A stretch of DNA of 64,000 bases from CAINVV01 sp038323575 (GTDB lineage Bacteria > Bacteroidota > Bacteroidia > Bacteroidales > Prolixibacteraceae): contig JBBQHB010000002.1 of assembly GCA_038323575.1 (NCBI GenBank), positions 70,147 to 134,146 of the forward strand, in the 5' to 3' direction. Position 1 is the stretch's first letter. Every line of letters starts with the position of its first letter. The notes beneath the pieces were generated by a model that was given only the letters and a program-made list of their open reading frames with translations, made no database searches and was not told the origin of the DNA. A program made the translations under genes and the position numbers. Below are positions 1-8,262 of this stretch, piece after piece.

Positions 1-1504
1 GGTACTGGTCAAGGATCAGTTTGTCTCTCTCCGGAAATTTGGTTTGCGGATTGGCAACAATAACGACTTTGATACTGTCGGTACCTGACAACAGTTGATC
101 GCAGTTAAGCCGCGACACGCTGAAGCTTGCCGACAAAGCATCGGAGAAGTCCATTGTTTGCAGCGAATCGGCTTCCTGGTGCCCTTCCAGAAACGCTACC
201 TTTACCGGGTTTTCCCGGACCAGGGTCCGGATGGCGCTCATGAATTCATATTCCAGCATCTCAACTGAACGGTTAAGATTCACTTCTGCAGGCTGGGCAA
301 GGTCATTCTTCAACAGGTTTAAGACAATGGCCTTCTCACGGTACCTGAGCACCACCGAAGGAAACACCAGTTTTGTCGTAATTCCCTGATCTGTCTTGAT
401 TCTCAAATCGGTAGGGATTACCCCATGCTGCACCAGGTTATCAAAATAGGCCTTCCGGTCTTTTGCCGGAACTTCCTTGTACGGATCAATCTTCCGGGTA
501 TAAACCGTGTTTCTTCCATACTGCTGCAGGTCAGCAAGTTTTTCTTCTATGGCTGTTTTTAACCGGCGCAATCCGGGTGGCATATCCCCTTCAAGATAAA
601 TCTCTGCCAGCAGATTACTGTCAATTTCCTCAAGTACCCTGATAGATGCCGGCGAGAGTGTGTACCTTTTTTCAGCCGTGAAATCAACCCGGAAAAGACG
701 AAGCTGTGTCAAAAATATCAACACAACAAACAGAATCGAAAAGGGCACAATTTTTTTGAACTTTATAGACAACCGGGTTCTTTTCCACTGCAGGGCAATC
801 CCCGTTAGGGTAAGAAATACCAATGTAACTGTCAGAAAATAAAAGAGGTCGCGGCTGTCAAGCAATCCCCGGCTAATGGACTCATAATGGGATGATACCC
901 CCAATGAGATCAAAAAAGAAGAGAACGCGGTTGATCCGACCAGGTCTGAAAGGAGTTCTAAACCGGAAAAAAGAAAAAATGACAGCAGAACCGCTGTTAC
1001 AAAGGCTACAATTTGATTTTCGGAAAGAGAAGATGCAAAAATGCCAATGGCCAGAAAAATCAGCGTCAGGAAGAGCAATCCAAGGTAACTGCCAATGGTT
1101 GCTGCAACATCCATCACGCCAACAGGATAGCCCAACCGGTAAACGGTAAAAAAGTACACCAGCGATAAAACCAGCGTCAATACGACAACAAATAAGGCCG
1201 CCAGCAGCTTGGAAACAATGAGTTGAAATACGGTTACAGGCCTGGTCAGCAACAGTTCCATGGTACCGCTCCGCAATTCCTCAGAAATGAGCCGCATGGA
1301 AACAGCCGGAACCAAAAAGAGGTAAAGCCAGGGAGCAAGGTCGAAGAAAGCTGACAGGGAGGCGTAACCACCCGACAATATGTTCATATTCCCATCGAAA
1401 AACCAGAGAAAGAGCCCTGAGATCAATGCAAAAACAGTAAGGATCAGATAGGCAATCAGTGACCCAAAGAATTGCAGCAGCTCTTTTTTTATCAGACTTA
1501 ACAT
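1..1504 (-). CDS. gldFG: GldF-GldG fusion: gliding-motility-type ABC transporter permease/auxiliary protein (3' end outside window)
   Basis: The minus strand is open from the ATG at 1504-1502 to the window edge, about 501 codons, with no stop. The first ~240 residues read as GldF: an ABC-2 permease with hydrophobic segments and the motif RLISEELRSGTMELLLTRP. After the last permease helix and a short basic linker (WKRTRLSIKFKK) the frame runs straight into a GldG-like start: a helix, then VDFTAEKRYTLSPASIRVL and YLEGDMPPGLRRL. In flavobacteria GldF and GldG are usually separate genes; here I traced the frame codon by codon and found no stop or restart between them. With the ATPase GldA (not in the window) they form an ABC complex tied to gliding, or to unknown export in non-gliders. 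The start lies 4 bases after the lpxB stop, so the two genes are probably co-transcribed. Fused 'Gldg family' proteins are known from Bacteroidales; gliding itself is not implied. Confidence 0.85.
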   Translation of the reverse strand, partial: MLSLIKKELLQFFGSLIAYLILTVFALISGLFLWFFDGNMNILSGGYASLSAFFDLAPWLYLFLVPAVSMRLISEELRSGTMELLLTRPVTVFQLIVSKLLAALFVVVLTLVLSLVYFFTVYRLGYPVGVMDVAATIGSYLGLLFLTLIFLAIGIFASSLSENQIVAFVTAVLLSFFLFSGLELLSDLVGSTAFSSFLISLGVSSHYESISRGLLDSRDLFYFLTVTLVFLTLTGIALQWKRTRLSIKFKKIVPFSILFVVLIFLTQLRLFRVDFTAEKRYTLSPASIRVLEEIDSNLLAEIYLEGDMPPGLRRLKTAIEEKLADLQQYGRNTVYTRKIDPYKEVPAKDRKAYFDNLVQHGVIPTDLRIKTDQGITTKLVFPSVVLRYREKAIVLNLLKNDLAQPAEVNLNRSVEMLEYEFMSAIRTLVRENPVKVAFLEGHQEADSLQTMDFSDALSASFSVSRLNCDQLLSGTDSIKVVIVANPQTKFPERDKLILDQY

Positions 1505-1508
1505 ATCT

Positions 1509-2636
1509 TCAACTTTTAAGCAGTCGCACCATTTCCTCCGCTGCCCTGTCGGCACATCCCGGAGGGCCCAGTTTTGCCAGCATCAACTGGTAGTTGTGCA
1601 GCATCTCCTCCCGATAAGCTATGTCTTCCAGTATCTTCTTCAATTCAACAGCCACATTTTCCGGTTTGCAGTTTTCCTGAAAAAATTCTTTGACAATCTC
1701 TTTGTTCATCACCAGGTTGACCAATGATATCCATTGGATCTTGAGGAAAACTTTCCTTAAAAGTGAAGTAAACCTTCCCAATTCAATGATGTAACATACC
1801 ACCTGCGGCACATTGATGACGGCAGTCTCGAGGGTTGCAGTACCTGAAGCAACGACGGCTGCTTTTGACTGTTGGAGCAACTCATAGGTTTGCCCGAACA
1901 GCACCGGGATTTTCAGACCCGGCATGTTTTCCTTGTACAGGGCGACTGAAAGTGAAGGAGCGCCTGCAATTATAAACTGGTAGTCGGGGAACATCGCAAC
2001 AATCCTTGTCAGCACAGGCAGAATCAGCTTAATTTCCTGTTTCCTGCTTCCTGCCAGCAAGGCGACGATTGGTTTATCCTTTAGTCCGTTCCTGACTATA
2101 AATTCCCGGTAAGTCTGATCTTTGTTAGGGCGAACGGCCAGTTCATCGACCGTCGGATTCCCAACATACCTTATCTGGTAGTTGTGTTTGTCGTAGAAAT
2201 CTTTTTCGAACGGGAAAATGGTAAAAAGCTCGTCCACATAATTTTTCACCCATTTGACACGGTCTGACCTCCAGGCCCATATTTTTGGTGAAATATAATA
2301 AAATGTTCTGATACTGTGCGCTTTGGAAAATCGTGCCATCCGAAGGTTAAAGCCGGGATAATCGACCAGGACCAGCACATCCGGTTGAAATTCAATCAGT
2401 TTCTCCTCTGCCATCTTAAAATTCTTTTTGATCTGGCTTAGGTTGAGCAGAACCGTGAAAAATCCCATAAAAGCCATTTCACGGTAGTGTTTCAGAAGCG
2501 TGCCGCCTTGCGCTGCCATCAGATCCCCTCCGAAAAAGCAGAATTCTGCTTCAGGATCTTTTTTTTTGATCCCGCCCATCAGATGTGAGGCATGCAAATC
2601 GCCGGAAGCTTCTCCGGCTATAATGAAATATCTCAT
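1509..2636 (-). CDS. lpxB: Lipid-A-disaccharide synthase LpxB
   Basis: This is a GT19-family glycosyltransferase that joins UDP-2,3-diacylglucosamine and lipid X into the lipid A disaccharide at the inner membrane. The 375-residue length is normal for the family. It opens with the typical MRYFIIAGEASGDLHASHL, carries LVLVDYPGFNLRMA and YYISPKIWAWR in the N-terminal half, and LLAGSRKQEI and VVASGTATLETA in the UDP-sugar-binding half. The C-terminal GPPGCADRAAEEMVRLL is also typical. It lies in a tight minus-strand run surE - small membrane protein - lpxB - gldFG, with 33 bases upstream to the membrane protein and 4 bases downstream to gldFG. It appears intact and is likely essential for outer-membrane assembly. 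Confidence 0.95.
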   Translation of the reverse strand: MRYFIIAGEASGDLHASHLMGGIKKKDPEAEFCFFGGDLMAAQGGTLLKHYREMAFMGFFTVLLNLSQIKKNFKMAEEKLIEFQPDVLVLVDYPGFNLRMARFSKAHSIRTFYYISPKIWAWRSDRVKWVKNYVDELFTIFPFEKDFYDKHNYQIRYVGNPTVDELAVRPNKDQTYREFIVRNGLKDKPIVALLAGSRKQEIKLILPVLTRIVAMFPDYQFIIAGAPSLSVALYKENMPGLKIPVLFGQTYELLQQSKAAVVASGTATLETAVINVPQVVCYIIELGRFTSLLRKVFLKIQWISLVNLVMNKEIVKEFFQENCKPENVAVELKKILEDIAYREEMLHNYQLMLAKLGPPGCADRAAEEMVRLLKS

Positions 2637-2669
2637 CTTATCGGCGTTTTATAAGGTCAGCAAAATTTA

Positions 2670-2981
2670 TCACGATATAAACTTCAGTACAAAAATAAAA
2701 ATCGCATAGAAAATAGTGATCGCCATGATTCCCCTTCCCGACTTAAAACGGTCGGTTCGGACAAAAAACATGAAAGGAAGCACGTTTGGAAATACGGAGA
2801 TGCTCATCACATGGACAAACTTACCGGATTGAACCAGGGTATTAATATAATTTCCGATGGTCATTCCCTGAAAACGGAAAAGAAAGTATAGCAAAAAAAT
2901 AACCAAAGGCAGGCCAAGTCCCAGCAGAAAGCCAAGCCAAAACCGGTTCAGACCGGATCGTTCAGTGTAAGAGGCGCTCAT
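2670..2981 (-). CDS. Small integral membrane protein of unknown function between surE and lpxB
   Basis: A 103-residue protein with three evident hydrophobic segments, around residues 14-34, 57-75 and 84-102. It starts 4 bases after the surE stop and ends 33 bases before lpxB, so it is very probably translated from the same message. I see no catalytic motif and no signal-peptide cleavage site. Proteins of this size at this position recur, as far as I recall, in other Bacteroidota genomes, which argues for a real gene. A role linked to lipid A or the envelope would be only guilt by association. Confidence 0.75.
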   Translation of the reverse strand: MSASYTERSGLNRFWLGFLLGLGLPLVIFLLYFLFRFQGMTIGNYINTLVQSGKFVHVMSISVFPNVLPFMFFVRTDRFKSGRGIMAITIFYAIFIFVLKFIS

Positions 2982-2985
2982 ATTT

Positions 2986-3747
2986 TCAGAATTTCCATTT
3001 TTGCATGAACTGGAAGGCGGTATAGGCTGTCAGATCGGTTGTAACCGGCACCACCGACACAAATCCGTTGAGCAGTGCAAAGGTATCGGTATCGCGTGCC
3101 TCGTTCTCTGCATCGTTGAAACTGCCGGTCATCCAATAATAATCGCGACCATGTGGATCGATCCGTTTCTCGAATTCCTCCACCCATTTTCCGCGTGTCT
3201 GACGGGAGAAATTGATTCCTTTTATTTCACCTTTGGGGATATTGACATTCAGGCAGATGCCATCCGGCAACCCGTATTCAGCCACTTTCTGGAAGATGCG
3301 CGCAACTACTTTTTTTGCTTTGGTGAAATCCGCGTCGTGCAAATAATCATCCAGTGAGAAACCGATCGAAGGCACACCATGGATGGAACCTTCGATCGCA
3401 GCGCCCATAGTTCCGGAATAAAGCACCGAAATAGATGTATTTGCGCCGTGGTTAATACCTGAGATAACGAAATCTGGCAGACGGTCGAGTATTTTGTTGC
3501 AGGCAAGTTTAATGCAATCCACCGGAGTCCCGGAGCAAGAATAAATCACCAGCCCCTCTTCTTCCTGTTCCTTGTTAATGCGCAGCGGGCGTCCAACAGT
3601 TATGGCATGTGACATCCCCGAATGGGGAGCATCCGGAGCAACAACAACAATGTTGCCAAAAAGCCGTATCACCTCTACCAATTCAATCAGCCCTTTGGCA
3701 AAAACCCCGTCATCATTGGAAATCAATATCAAAGGGCGTTCTTCCAT
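2986..3747 (-). CDS. surE: 5'/3'-nucleotidase SurE
   Basis: SurE is a metal-dependent phosphatase acting on nucleoside 5'- and 3'-monophosphates. The 253-residue protein shows the family hallmarks: ISNDDGVFAKGL with the metal-binding Asp12-Asp13, APDAPHSGMSHAIT with the metal-binding serine, SGTPVDCIKLA, and the signature SGINHGANTSISVLYSGTMG. It is the first gene of the minus-strand run with the small membrane protein, lpxB and gldFG. The gene looks intact. It marks the chromosomal side of the defence island: its start at 3747 is followed at once by gene fragments. Confidence 0.95.
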   Translation of the reverse strand: MEERPLILISNDDGVFAKGLIELVEVIRLFGNIVVVAPDAPHSGMSHAITVGRPLRINKEQEEEGLVIYSCSGTPVDCIKLACNKILDRLPDFVISGINHGANTSISVLYSGTMGAAIEGSIHGVPSIGFSLDDYLHDADFTKAKKVVARIFQKVAEYGLPDGICLNVNIPKGEIKGINFSRQTRGKWVEEFEKRIDPHGRDYYWMTGSFNDAENEARDTDTFALLNGFVSVVPVTTDLTAYTAFQFMQKWKF

Positions 3748-3811
3748 TTTTTCATTATTTTGGTCAAAGATAATCGTTCGGTTTGAATATTTACTCCTCT
3801 GATCTGACCCT

Positions 3812-3928
3812 CTAATTTATGGCTTCTGCAATTTCTTCGGAAATACCAGGCGCTAAAAAAATCAACTGTCTCTTTGCCAAATGAAAGAGCTCAACAAAAG
3901 TTGAGTATTCACTTTTGAGTAGGTTCAT
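3812..3928 (-). pseudogene. 38-codon fragment resembling the start of a PLD-like domain
   Basis: A short minus-strand frame (ATG at 3928, TAG at 3812) encodes a peptide containing FHLAKRQLIFLAPGISEEIA. The hydrophobic strand followed by APGISEEIAEAI resembles the first beta-strand region of phospholipase-D-type domains in phage-defence and helicase proteins, where 'A...K..I.FLAPG' precedes the HxK motif. It stops before any catalytic residue. It sits beside another defence-gene fragment (3943-4023), so I read it as a remnant. The family assignment is weak; a small intact ORF of unknown function is the alternative. Confidence 0.35.
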
Positions 3929-3942
3929 TTTCAATAATCTAA

Positions 3943-4023
3943 TTAGGTTGATTTGATTGGTAAATTTTGAAACCCTTCATAATCTTCTCTTTTAAACCAA
4001 ATTCCGGATTCAAATACCAATAC
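3943..4023 (-). pseudogene. C-terminal scrap of an Eco57I-type restriction-methylase gene
   Basis: Read from 4023 down to a TAA at 3943, this 26-codon stretch gives VLVFESGIWFKREDYEGFQ. This aligns residue by residue with the C-terminus of the neighbouring full-length methylase (VFVIDPEFWMGREEYEGFEA): V.V....W..RE.YEGF is shared. It has no start and no upstream body. It is therefore a degenerate second copy of the end of such a gene, left beyond the broken BRO-like gene, and shows that another copy or a larger version of the system once lay here. Confidence 0.65.
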
Positions 4024-4648
4024 TATTGGTTCAGTTGATCACTTTTCCTTTTTTGTTCTAATTGCTTCGCACTCAGTTTTGCAACAACCTTTTTGCCTGT
4101 TTTCTCTTCAATTTCTTTGCGGGTGTTTCCCTCTATCGTTCCTCCTTGTTTGGCAATTTTGCGATTCTCAGGAAACGTTTTTGGTTTCTTTTCTTTCGAA
4201 ATCTCAGTTGTAGTAGCTTCGGCAAGCATATTTAGTACCAACTCGAGATTGGTCATGTTGTCTCGCAAGTTTTCCTTTTTCAGTTCTTTGAACTTTTTGT
4301 ATTCTTTGGTTGAAAACCCGCTCCAGGCTTGCGTTATGTCATCGGTAAGAATGGCAAATTCCTGACCTTTTTGTACTCCTCTGTTTTCCCATTCATCCGT
4401 GAGCTCTTTTCGGATTTCGATTTGCCATCGGCAGAGCGCATTTTCAGTTGACTACAATTTGTAGTCAACTGACTTCCTTCAGCCTTAAGCCTGGTTTTTA
4501 GCACACTCCAATATTTCCGGGGGTTGGGGCTATCGGTTAAGACCCCTACAACATCAACAATCGAAAAAAACCATTTTTCTTCTTCCTCGTTCCAAACCGA
4601 ACGAACCTGCTTTTGCTCAAAAAGTTTAATCGATGTGTGCTCGCTCAT
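4023..4648 (-). pseudogene. Broken BRO-N/DinD-like protein gene (internal deletion plus frameshift)
   Basis: Two overlapping minus-strand frames make up one damaged gene. The first part (from 4648) has a BRO-N start: IKLFEQKQVRSVWNEEEEKW, FFSIVDVVGVLTDSPNPRKYW, then LKMRSADGK. Around 4420 the reading continues in another frame as EIRKELTDEWENRGVQ, then FAILTDDITQAWSGFSTKEYK, LRDNMTNLELVLNMLAEATT and QGGTIEGNTRKEIEEKTGKK, ending at 4023. In intact relatives that I remember, about 75-80 residues lie between the 'AADGK' and the 'RQELTDEW' parts, so the centre is missing here. Such genes often sit beside restriction-modification genes and phage genes. The downstream half may still be translated from the ATG at 4268, but a working protein is unlikely. 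Confidence 0.8.
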
Positions 4649-4686
4649 CTGTAATCTCCTTTTAAAGAATTCATAAATAATTCATT

Positions 4687-7600
4687 TCACGCCTCAAACC
4701 CCTCATACTCTTCCCTCCCCATCCAAAATTCAGGATCTATTACAAATACTTGATCGTATTCTAACTCGTATAATTTGTAAACAACTATATCTATTTGTCT
4801 TTCAAATTCACTGGTATCAACATTTGGATTTAATTTTTTGGCGTTTAGGATCTTGTCAACAAGCGAAATTAATTGAATTTGTATGGGGCCCATCACATTC
4901 TTTAATGGAAGTTTTTCAACGGTGTTGGCCTGAATTTCTGAAAAAACTTTTTTTGTTGATTTATACCTACTTTTATAAATATAATTCATTAAAGAAGAAT
5001 TCAAAATTGCTAAAAGAAATCTGATATTGAAATCTATTCCTTTCTTGATGTTGATAACCACTAAGGTATTGAGAGCAAAATATTGCTGATCGTCATATGC
5101 GAATACAAGATTTTCTGAAACTCTTCTAAAAAATAGTTTTTCTTTACTTTCAAAAATATCAGTTCTCTTACATGAATGAATACGGTCAACAGAATAATCT
5201 ATATAAACTCCAGACCAGTTTATTTCATATTTTTTAATATTTCTGCCATCTAAAAGTTTATAGTAAATATTATCAGAATTATGATTTCTAAGAGAAATAC
5301 TCTTATCGCCTTTTAAAGCAATTGCCTGATTGACTGTGCATATTTCCCCTACAAAAGAAATTTTATCTTGCTTATAGATTCCTTCTATTGTGGTATCTGA
5401 TTTAAAACTGAAAGAAAAATTATCTTGTTTTAGAAAATAGGCAACTTTTTTTAGTGCTATCAACTTTACTGAAACCAAATCATCCGAAGTTATTTTTGTC
5501 TCACAAAAATTTGTTTTTTTTGTTTGGATAATTATAGTGACATTTTCTACAACTGCATTTTCAAAAGGCATATTTACATAGTTAACAATCTCTTTTAGGT
5601 AAAAATTTTTTAAGATGTATTCTCTTGTGTAACTATAATATTCTTGAGTTAAAATTGTATTTGGGATAATAAAAGTTAAGAGTCCATTTCCACTTAAATT
5701 ATCTAATGCATGGTGAATAAAAAAAATGAAAGTATTTAGCCTTCCTGCGGATGTATTATATCTCTTCTTTAGGTACTCTCTATATTCTGGGGAGACACTT
5801 TCAACTTTGGATAGTTGTATATAAGGGGGATTTCCAATCACAATATCAAACCCATTTTCAATCCCATACATCCATTCACTGTCATAAAATCCAGAGCTTT
5901 CATTGGTATTGTATGGATCCCATGCAGCGCGGAGCATCAGGTTTTGTTCGAAAAACTGATTTTTTGTAATTTTTTCATTTATACGGACGATCTCTTTTTT
6001 GATTTGAACCATGCGTTCTTCAAGTTTTTTGCGTGGACCAGCTAATTTTTCTGCTTGAAGACTTTTCTCAAAGGATTCAAAACTAAATTTTTCAATATCT
6101 ATTTTTGAGTGCAAAACCTCTGTGTTTCTATCATATTCCTCATGAATACATTGTAGAATTTTCACCCGTATTTGCTTGTCGCGGTCGCGCAAATTTTTCT
6201 TTCGGGCCTTATCCCTTTCCACAAAATGATTTTTGCGGATTCGGACAAGCTCTTTCTCGAGGTTCAATATTTCGTCCGTCCGGATTTCGATTTGCGGATC
6301 GATTTCCAGGCCTATCAGCGTATTGGCGGCCACAAACTTTGTTTCAAGGTTCGGGAGCGACTTGATGCCAAAATTATCCGGATTGTCCGGTTGCCTGTTT
6401 TGCTCACAGATGAGCGAAATAAAGAACCTGAGTTTTGATATCTGGACTGCTATTGGCTGTATATCAATGCCATAAATACAATTTTCGATCAAGAATAATT
6501 TTCGTCCGTAATCCGATTCGTTCAGGCTGAATGCATCTTCGATTTCATGCAGTCGCAGGTGCCGGACCTCCTTGTCGTGCACGCGCAGGGCCTCCATAAT
6601 TTCGGCTTCAGCCTTGTTGATCTGAAAATCCTGCCAACGGGAATTGTCCGGATCCAGTTTGGTCAAAATATGTACCAGTTGCTGCAGCATGCCCATGGGG
6701 AAAGCGCCTGATCCACAGGCCGGGTCTAAAACTTTAATTGAACCTATGGCATTTACGAGCAATTGGGTATCTGTCTCATTGAAAGGATTGTCCTCGCCGG
6801 AATAGGAAACAAGCTCACGAAGTTTGAGTTCCGGGATAGCTTCATCCGGGATATCACCATTTTTTGCCTGCAATTTTTGCAATAAGTAAGCTATCAACGA
6901 TTCGTCCACCATGTAATTCACTATTTCACGCGGTGTATAAAAAGAACCGGTTTGCTTACGGGCAGTAGTTTTTGTTTCGGGGTTATAACTTGCCAACAGG
7001 TTTTCAAAAACTTTACCCAACATTTCCGGATCAAGAGCTACCTGAATCTCAAGCGGTGTATTCTCTTCGACCGTAAAATTGTAACTGTGGAGAATATCTA
7101 TTATTCCTCTGATATTTAGGTGATTTTGCCGGTTATCATCATAAGATTCACTCAGGTCAATGTCTTTCGCACCACCAAAGAAGAGAAAATCAGGCATGGT
7201 AAGGAGATTTTCATTGTCCTGATGATTCGTAAAGCAATCGATAAAAACATCATCTGGTTCACCTTTTGCTATCCGTTTATCCAGATTATCGAAGAGACCA
7301 CCGTTCAGAAAAGGGATATCCCGGGTCAGTTCAAGGAAACGATCCTTGTTCTTAAAAAACCTTTGGTAGCGGTAATAATCCTGGTTTCCCGTCTGACGGC
7401 TCACAAAACTTCTGTTACCATCTTTTATCGGCGTATTTAAAGTGGCAAAGAATAGATTTTGAAGGATGGCTTTGTAGTAGGTTGAACCTGTTGAGTCAGA
7501 ATAGTTCAGGAGCTCATTTACTTCCGCTTTATCGAACAGAGCATCTGGTATCAAACCCTTCTGTTTCATGAACCAGACAAAAATAAGCCTGGTAATCAAG

Positions 7601-8262
7601 CGGATAAGACTGGTAGCATTGTTCAATTCATCTTTGCTTGTTTCATTTGCAGGAAATTTCACCTTTGTCAGCGCCCAAAAATACCAGTTGCTCAGCTCGT
7701 GGTAGAAATCCTTGGTCAATGCATCCACAGAGAACGCCTTTTCAATTTCATGAATTGAGATGCGGGTATCGAAAAGGTCGGTAGTGGATTTTATCCCGGA
7801 GAAACGTTCTGCTGCAGTACGGCAAAGCTGGTTGCTGCCAAAAATATAGGTATATCGTTTAGGGTCCGATTGTTTGCGTTCGCGCAAGCCGGTTTCCTTG
7901 TTGGTTACTGTTAATTCGCTCGCATAAGTAAAACGCCAGGTATGTCCTTGGGTAAATACGATCAGGGCGGCATCTCCATCGTTCTGATATACCTTTCGCA
8001 TGAGGTTCCGGAGGCCTACTTTATTCCGGTCAAGACGCTTATCAGAAGATATGTTAACCTCGTATATTCCAACCTGTAGGCCTTCGGCAGTTTCAAAATA
8101 ACCCAGTTCGTAAGCTTTCGCATTAAAATCGTTTTCACCTATTTCAATAGTTTGTGGCCGGGCATGCAGATTTTCGACATGAAAAATTGTACGCACAGCT
8201 TCGAGCCAGGCATTACGGTTGTAATCCTGTTCAAAGATTGTTTTTAGTTGTTCGGCAGTCAT
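4687..8262 (-). CDS. Eco57I-type N6-adenine DNA methylase/restriction protein with target-recognition domain
   Basis: A 1191-residue protein of the Eco57I/type IIG-like family. The SAM-binding motif DPACGSG is at residues 513-519 and the catalytic adenine-methylase motif NPPY at 811-814, in DIVIGNPPYIQLSK. The ~500 residues before motif I form the large N-terminal region usual for these proteins, with IYEVNISSDKRLDRNKVGLR near residue 75. The ~300 residues after NPPY form a TaqI/Eco57I-like specificity region. I see no secure PD-(D/E)xK nuclease motif, so cutting may be supplied by the partner. The ATG overlaps the stop of the PLD-SNF2 helicase gene as TAATG, which argues for coupled translation and a joint complex. 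BREX PglX is less likely because no pglZ, brxC or brxL is nearby. Confidence 0.85.
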   Translation of the reverse strand: MTAEQLKTIFEQDYNRNAWLEAVRTIFHVENLHARPQTIEIGENDFNAKAYELGYFETAEGLQVGIYEVNISSDKRLDRNKVGLRNLMRKVYQNDGDAALIVFTQGHTWRFTYASELTVTNKETGLRERKQSDPKRYTYIFGSNQLCRTAAERFSGIKSTTDLFDTRISIHEIEKAFSVDALTKDFYHELSNWYFWALTKVKFPANETSKDELNNATSLIRLITRLIFVWFMKQKGLIPDALFDKAEVNELLNYSDSTGSTYYKAILQNLFFATLNTPIKDGNRSFVSRQTGNQDYYRYQRFFKNKDRFLELTRDIPFLNGGLFDNLDKRIAKGEPDDVFIDCFTNHQDNENLLTMPDFLFFGGAKDIDLSESYDDNRQNHLNIRGIIDILHSYNFTVEENTPLEIQVALDPEMLGKVFENLLASYNPETKTTARKQTGSFYTPREIVNYMVDESLIAYLLQKLQAKNGDIPDEAIPELKLRELVSYSGEDNPFNETDTQLLVNAIGSIKVLDPACGSGAFPMGMLQQLVHILTKLDPDNSRWQDFQINKAEAEIMEALRVHDKEVRHLRLHEIEDAFSLNESDYGRKLFLIENCIYGIDIQPIAVQISKLRFFISLICEQNRQPDNPDNFGIKSLPNLETKFVAANTLIGLEIDPQIEIRTDEILNLEKELVRIRKNHFVERDKARKKNLRDRDKQIRVKILQCIHEEYDRNTEVLHSKIDIEKFSFESFEKSLQAEKLAGPRKKLEERMVQIKKEIVRINEKITKNQFFEQNLMLRAAWDPYNTNESSGFYDSEWMYGIENGFDIVIGNPPYIQLSKVESVSPEYREYLKKRYNTSAGRLNTFIFFIHHALDNLSGNGLLTFIIPNTILTQEYYSYTREYILKNFYLKEIVNYVNMPFENAVVENVTIIIQTKKTNFCETKITSDDLVSVKLIALKKVAYFLKQDNFSFSFKSDTTIEGIYKQDKISFVGEICTVNQAIALKGDKSISLRNHNSDNIYYKLLDGRNIKKYEINWSGVYIDYSVDRIHSCKRTDIFESKEKLFFRRVSENLVFAYDDQQYFALNTLVVINIKKGIDFNIRFLLAILNSSLMNYIYKSRYKSTKKVFSEIQANTVEKLPLKNVMGPIQIQLISLVDKILNAKKLNPNVDTSEFERQIDIVVYKLYELEYDQVFVIDPEFWMGREEYEGFEA

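Noticed and set aside
1..1504. gldF and gldG as two genes split by a frameshift
   Set aside because: Codon-by-codon reading from 1504 to the edge shows one continuous frame with sensible sequence on both sides of the joint.
4023..4648. Prophage remnant suggested by the BRO-N gene
   Set aside because: No integrase, capsid, tail or lysis genes and no tRNA or att-like repeats nearby; BRO-N genes also occur beside R-M loci.
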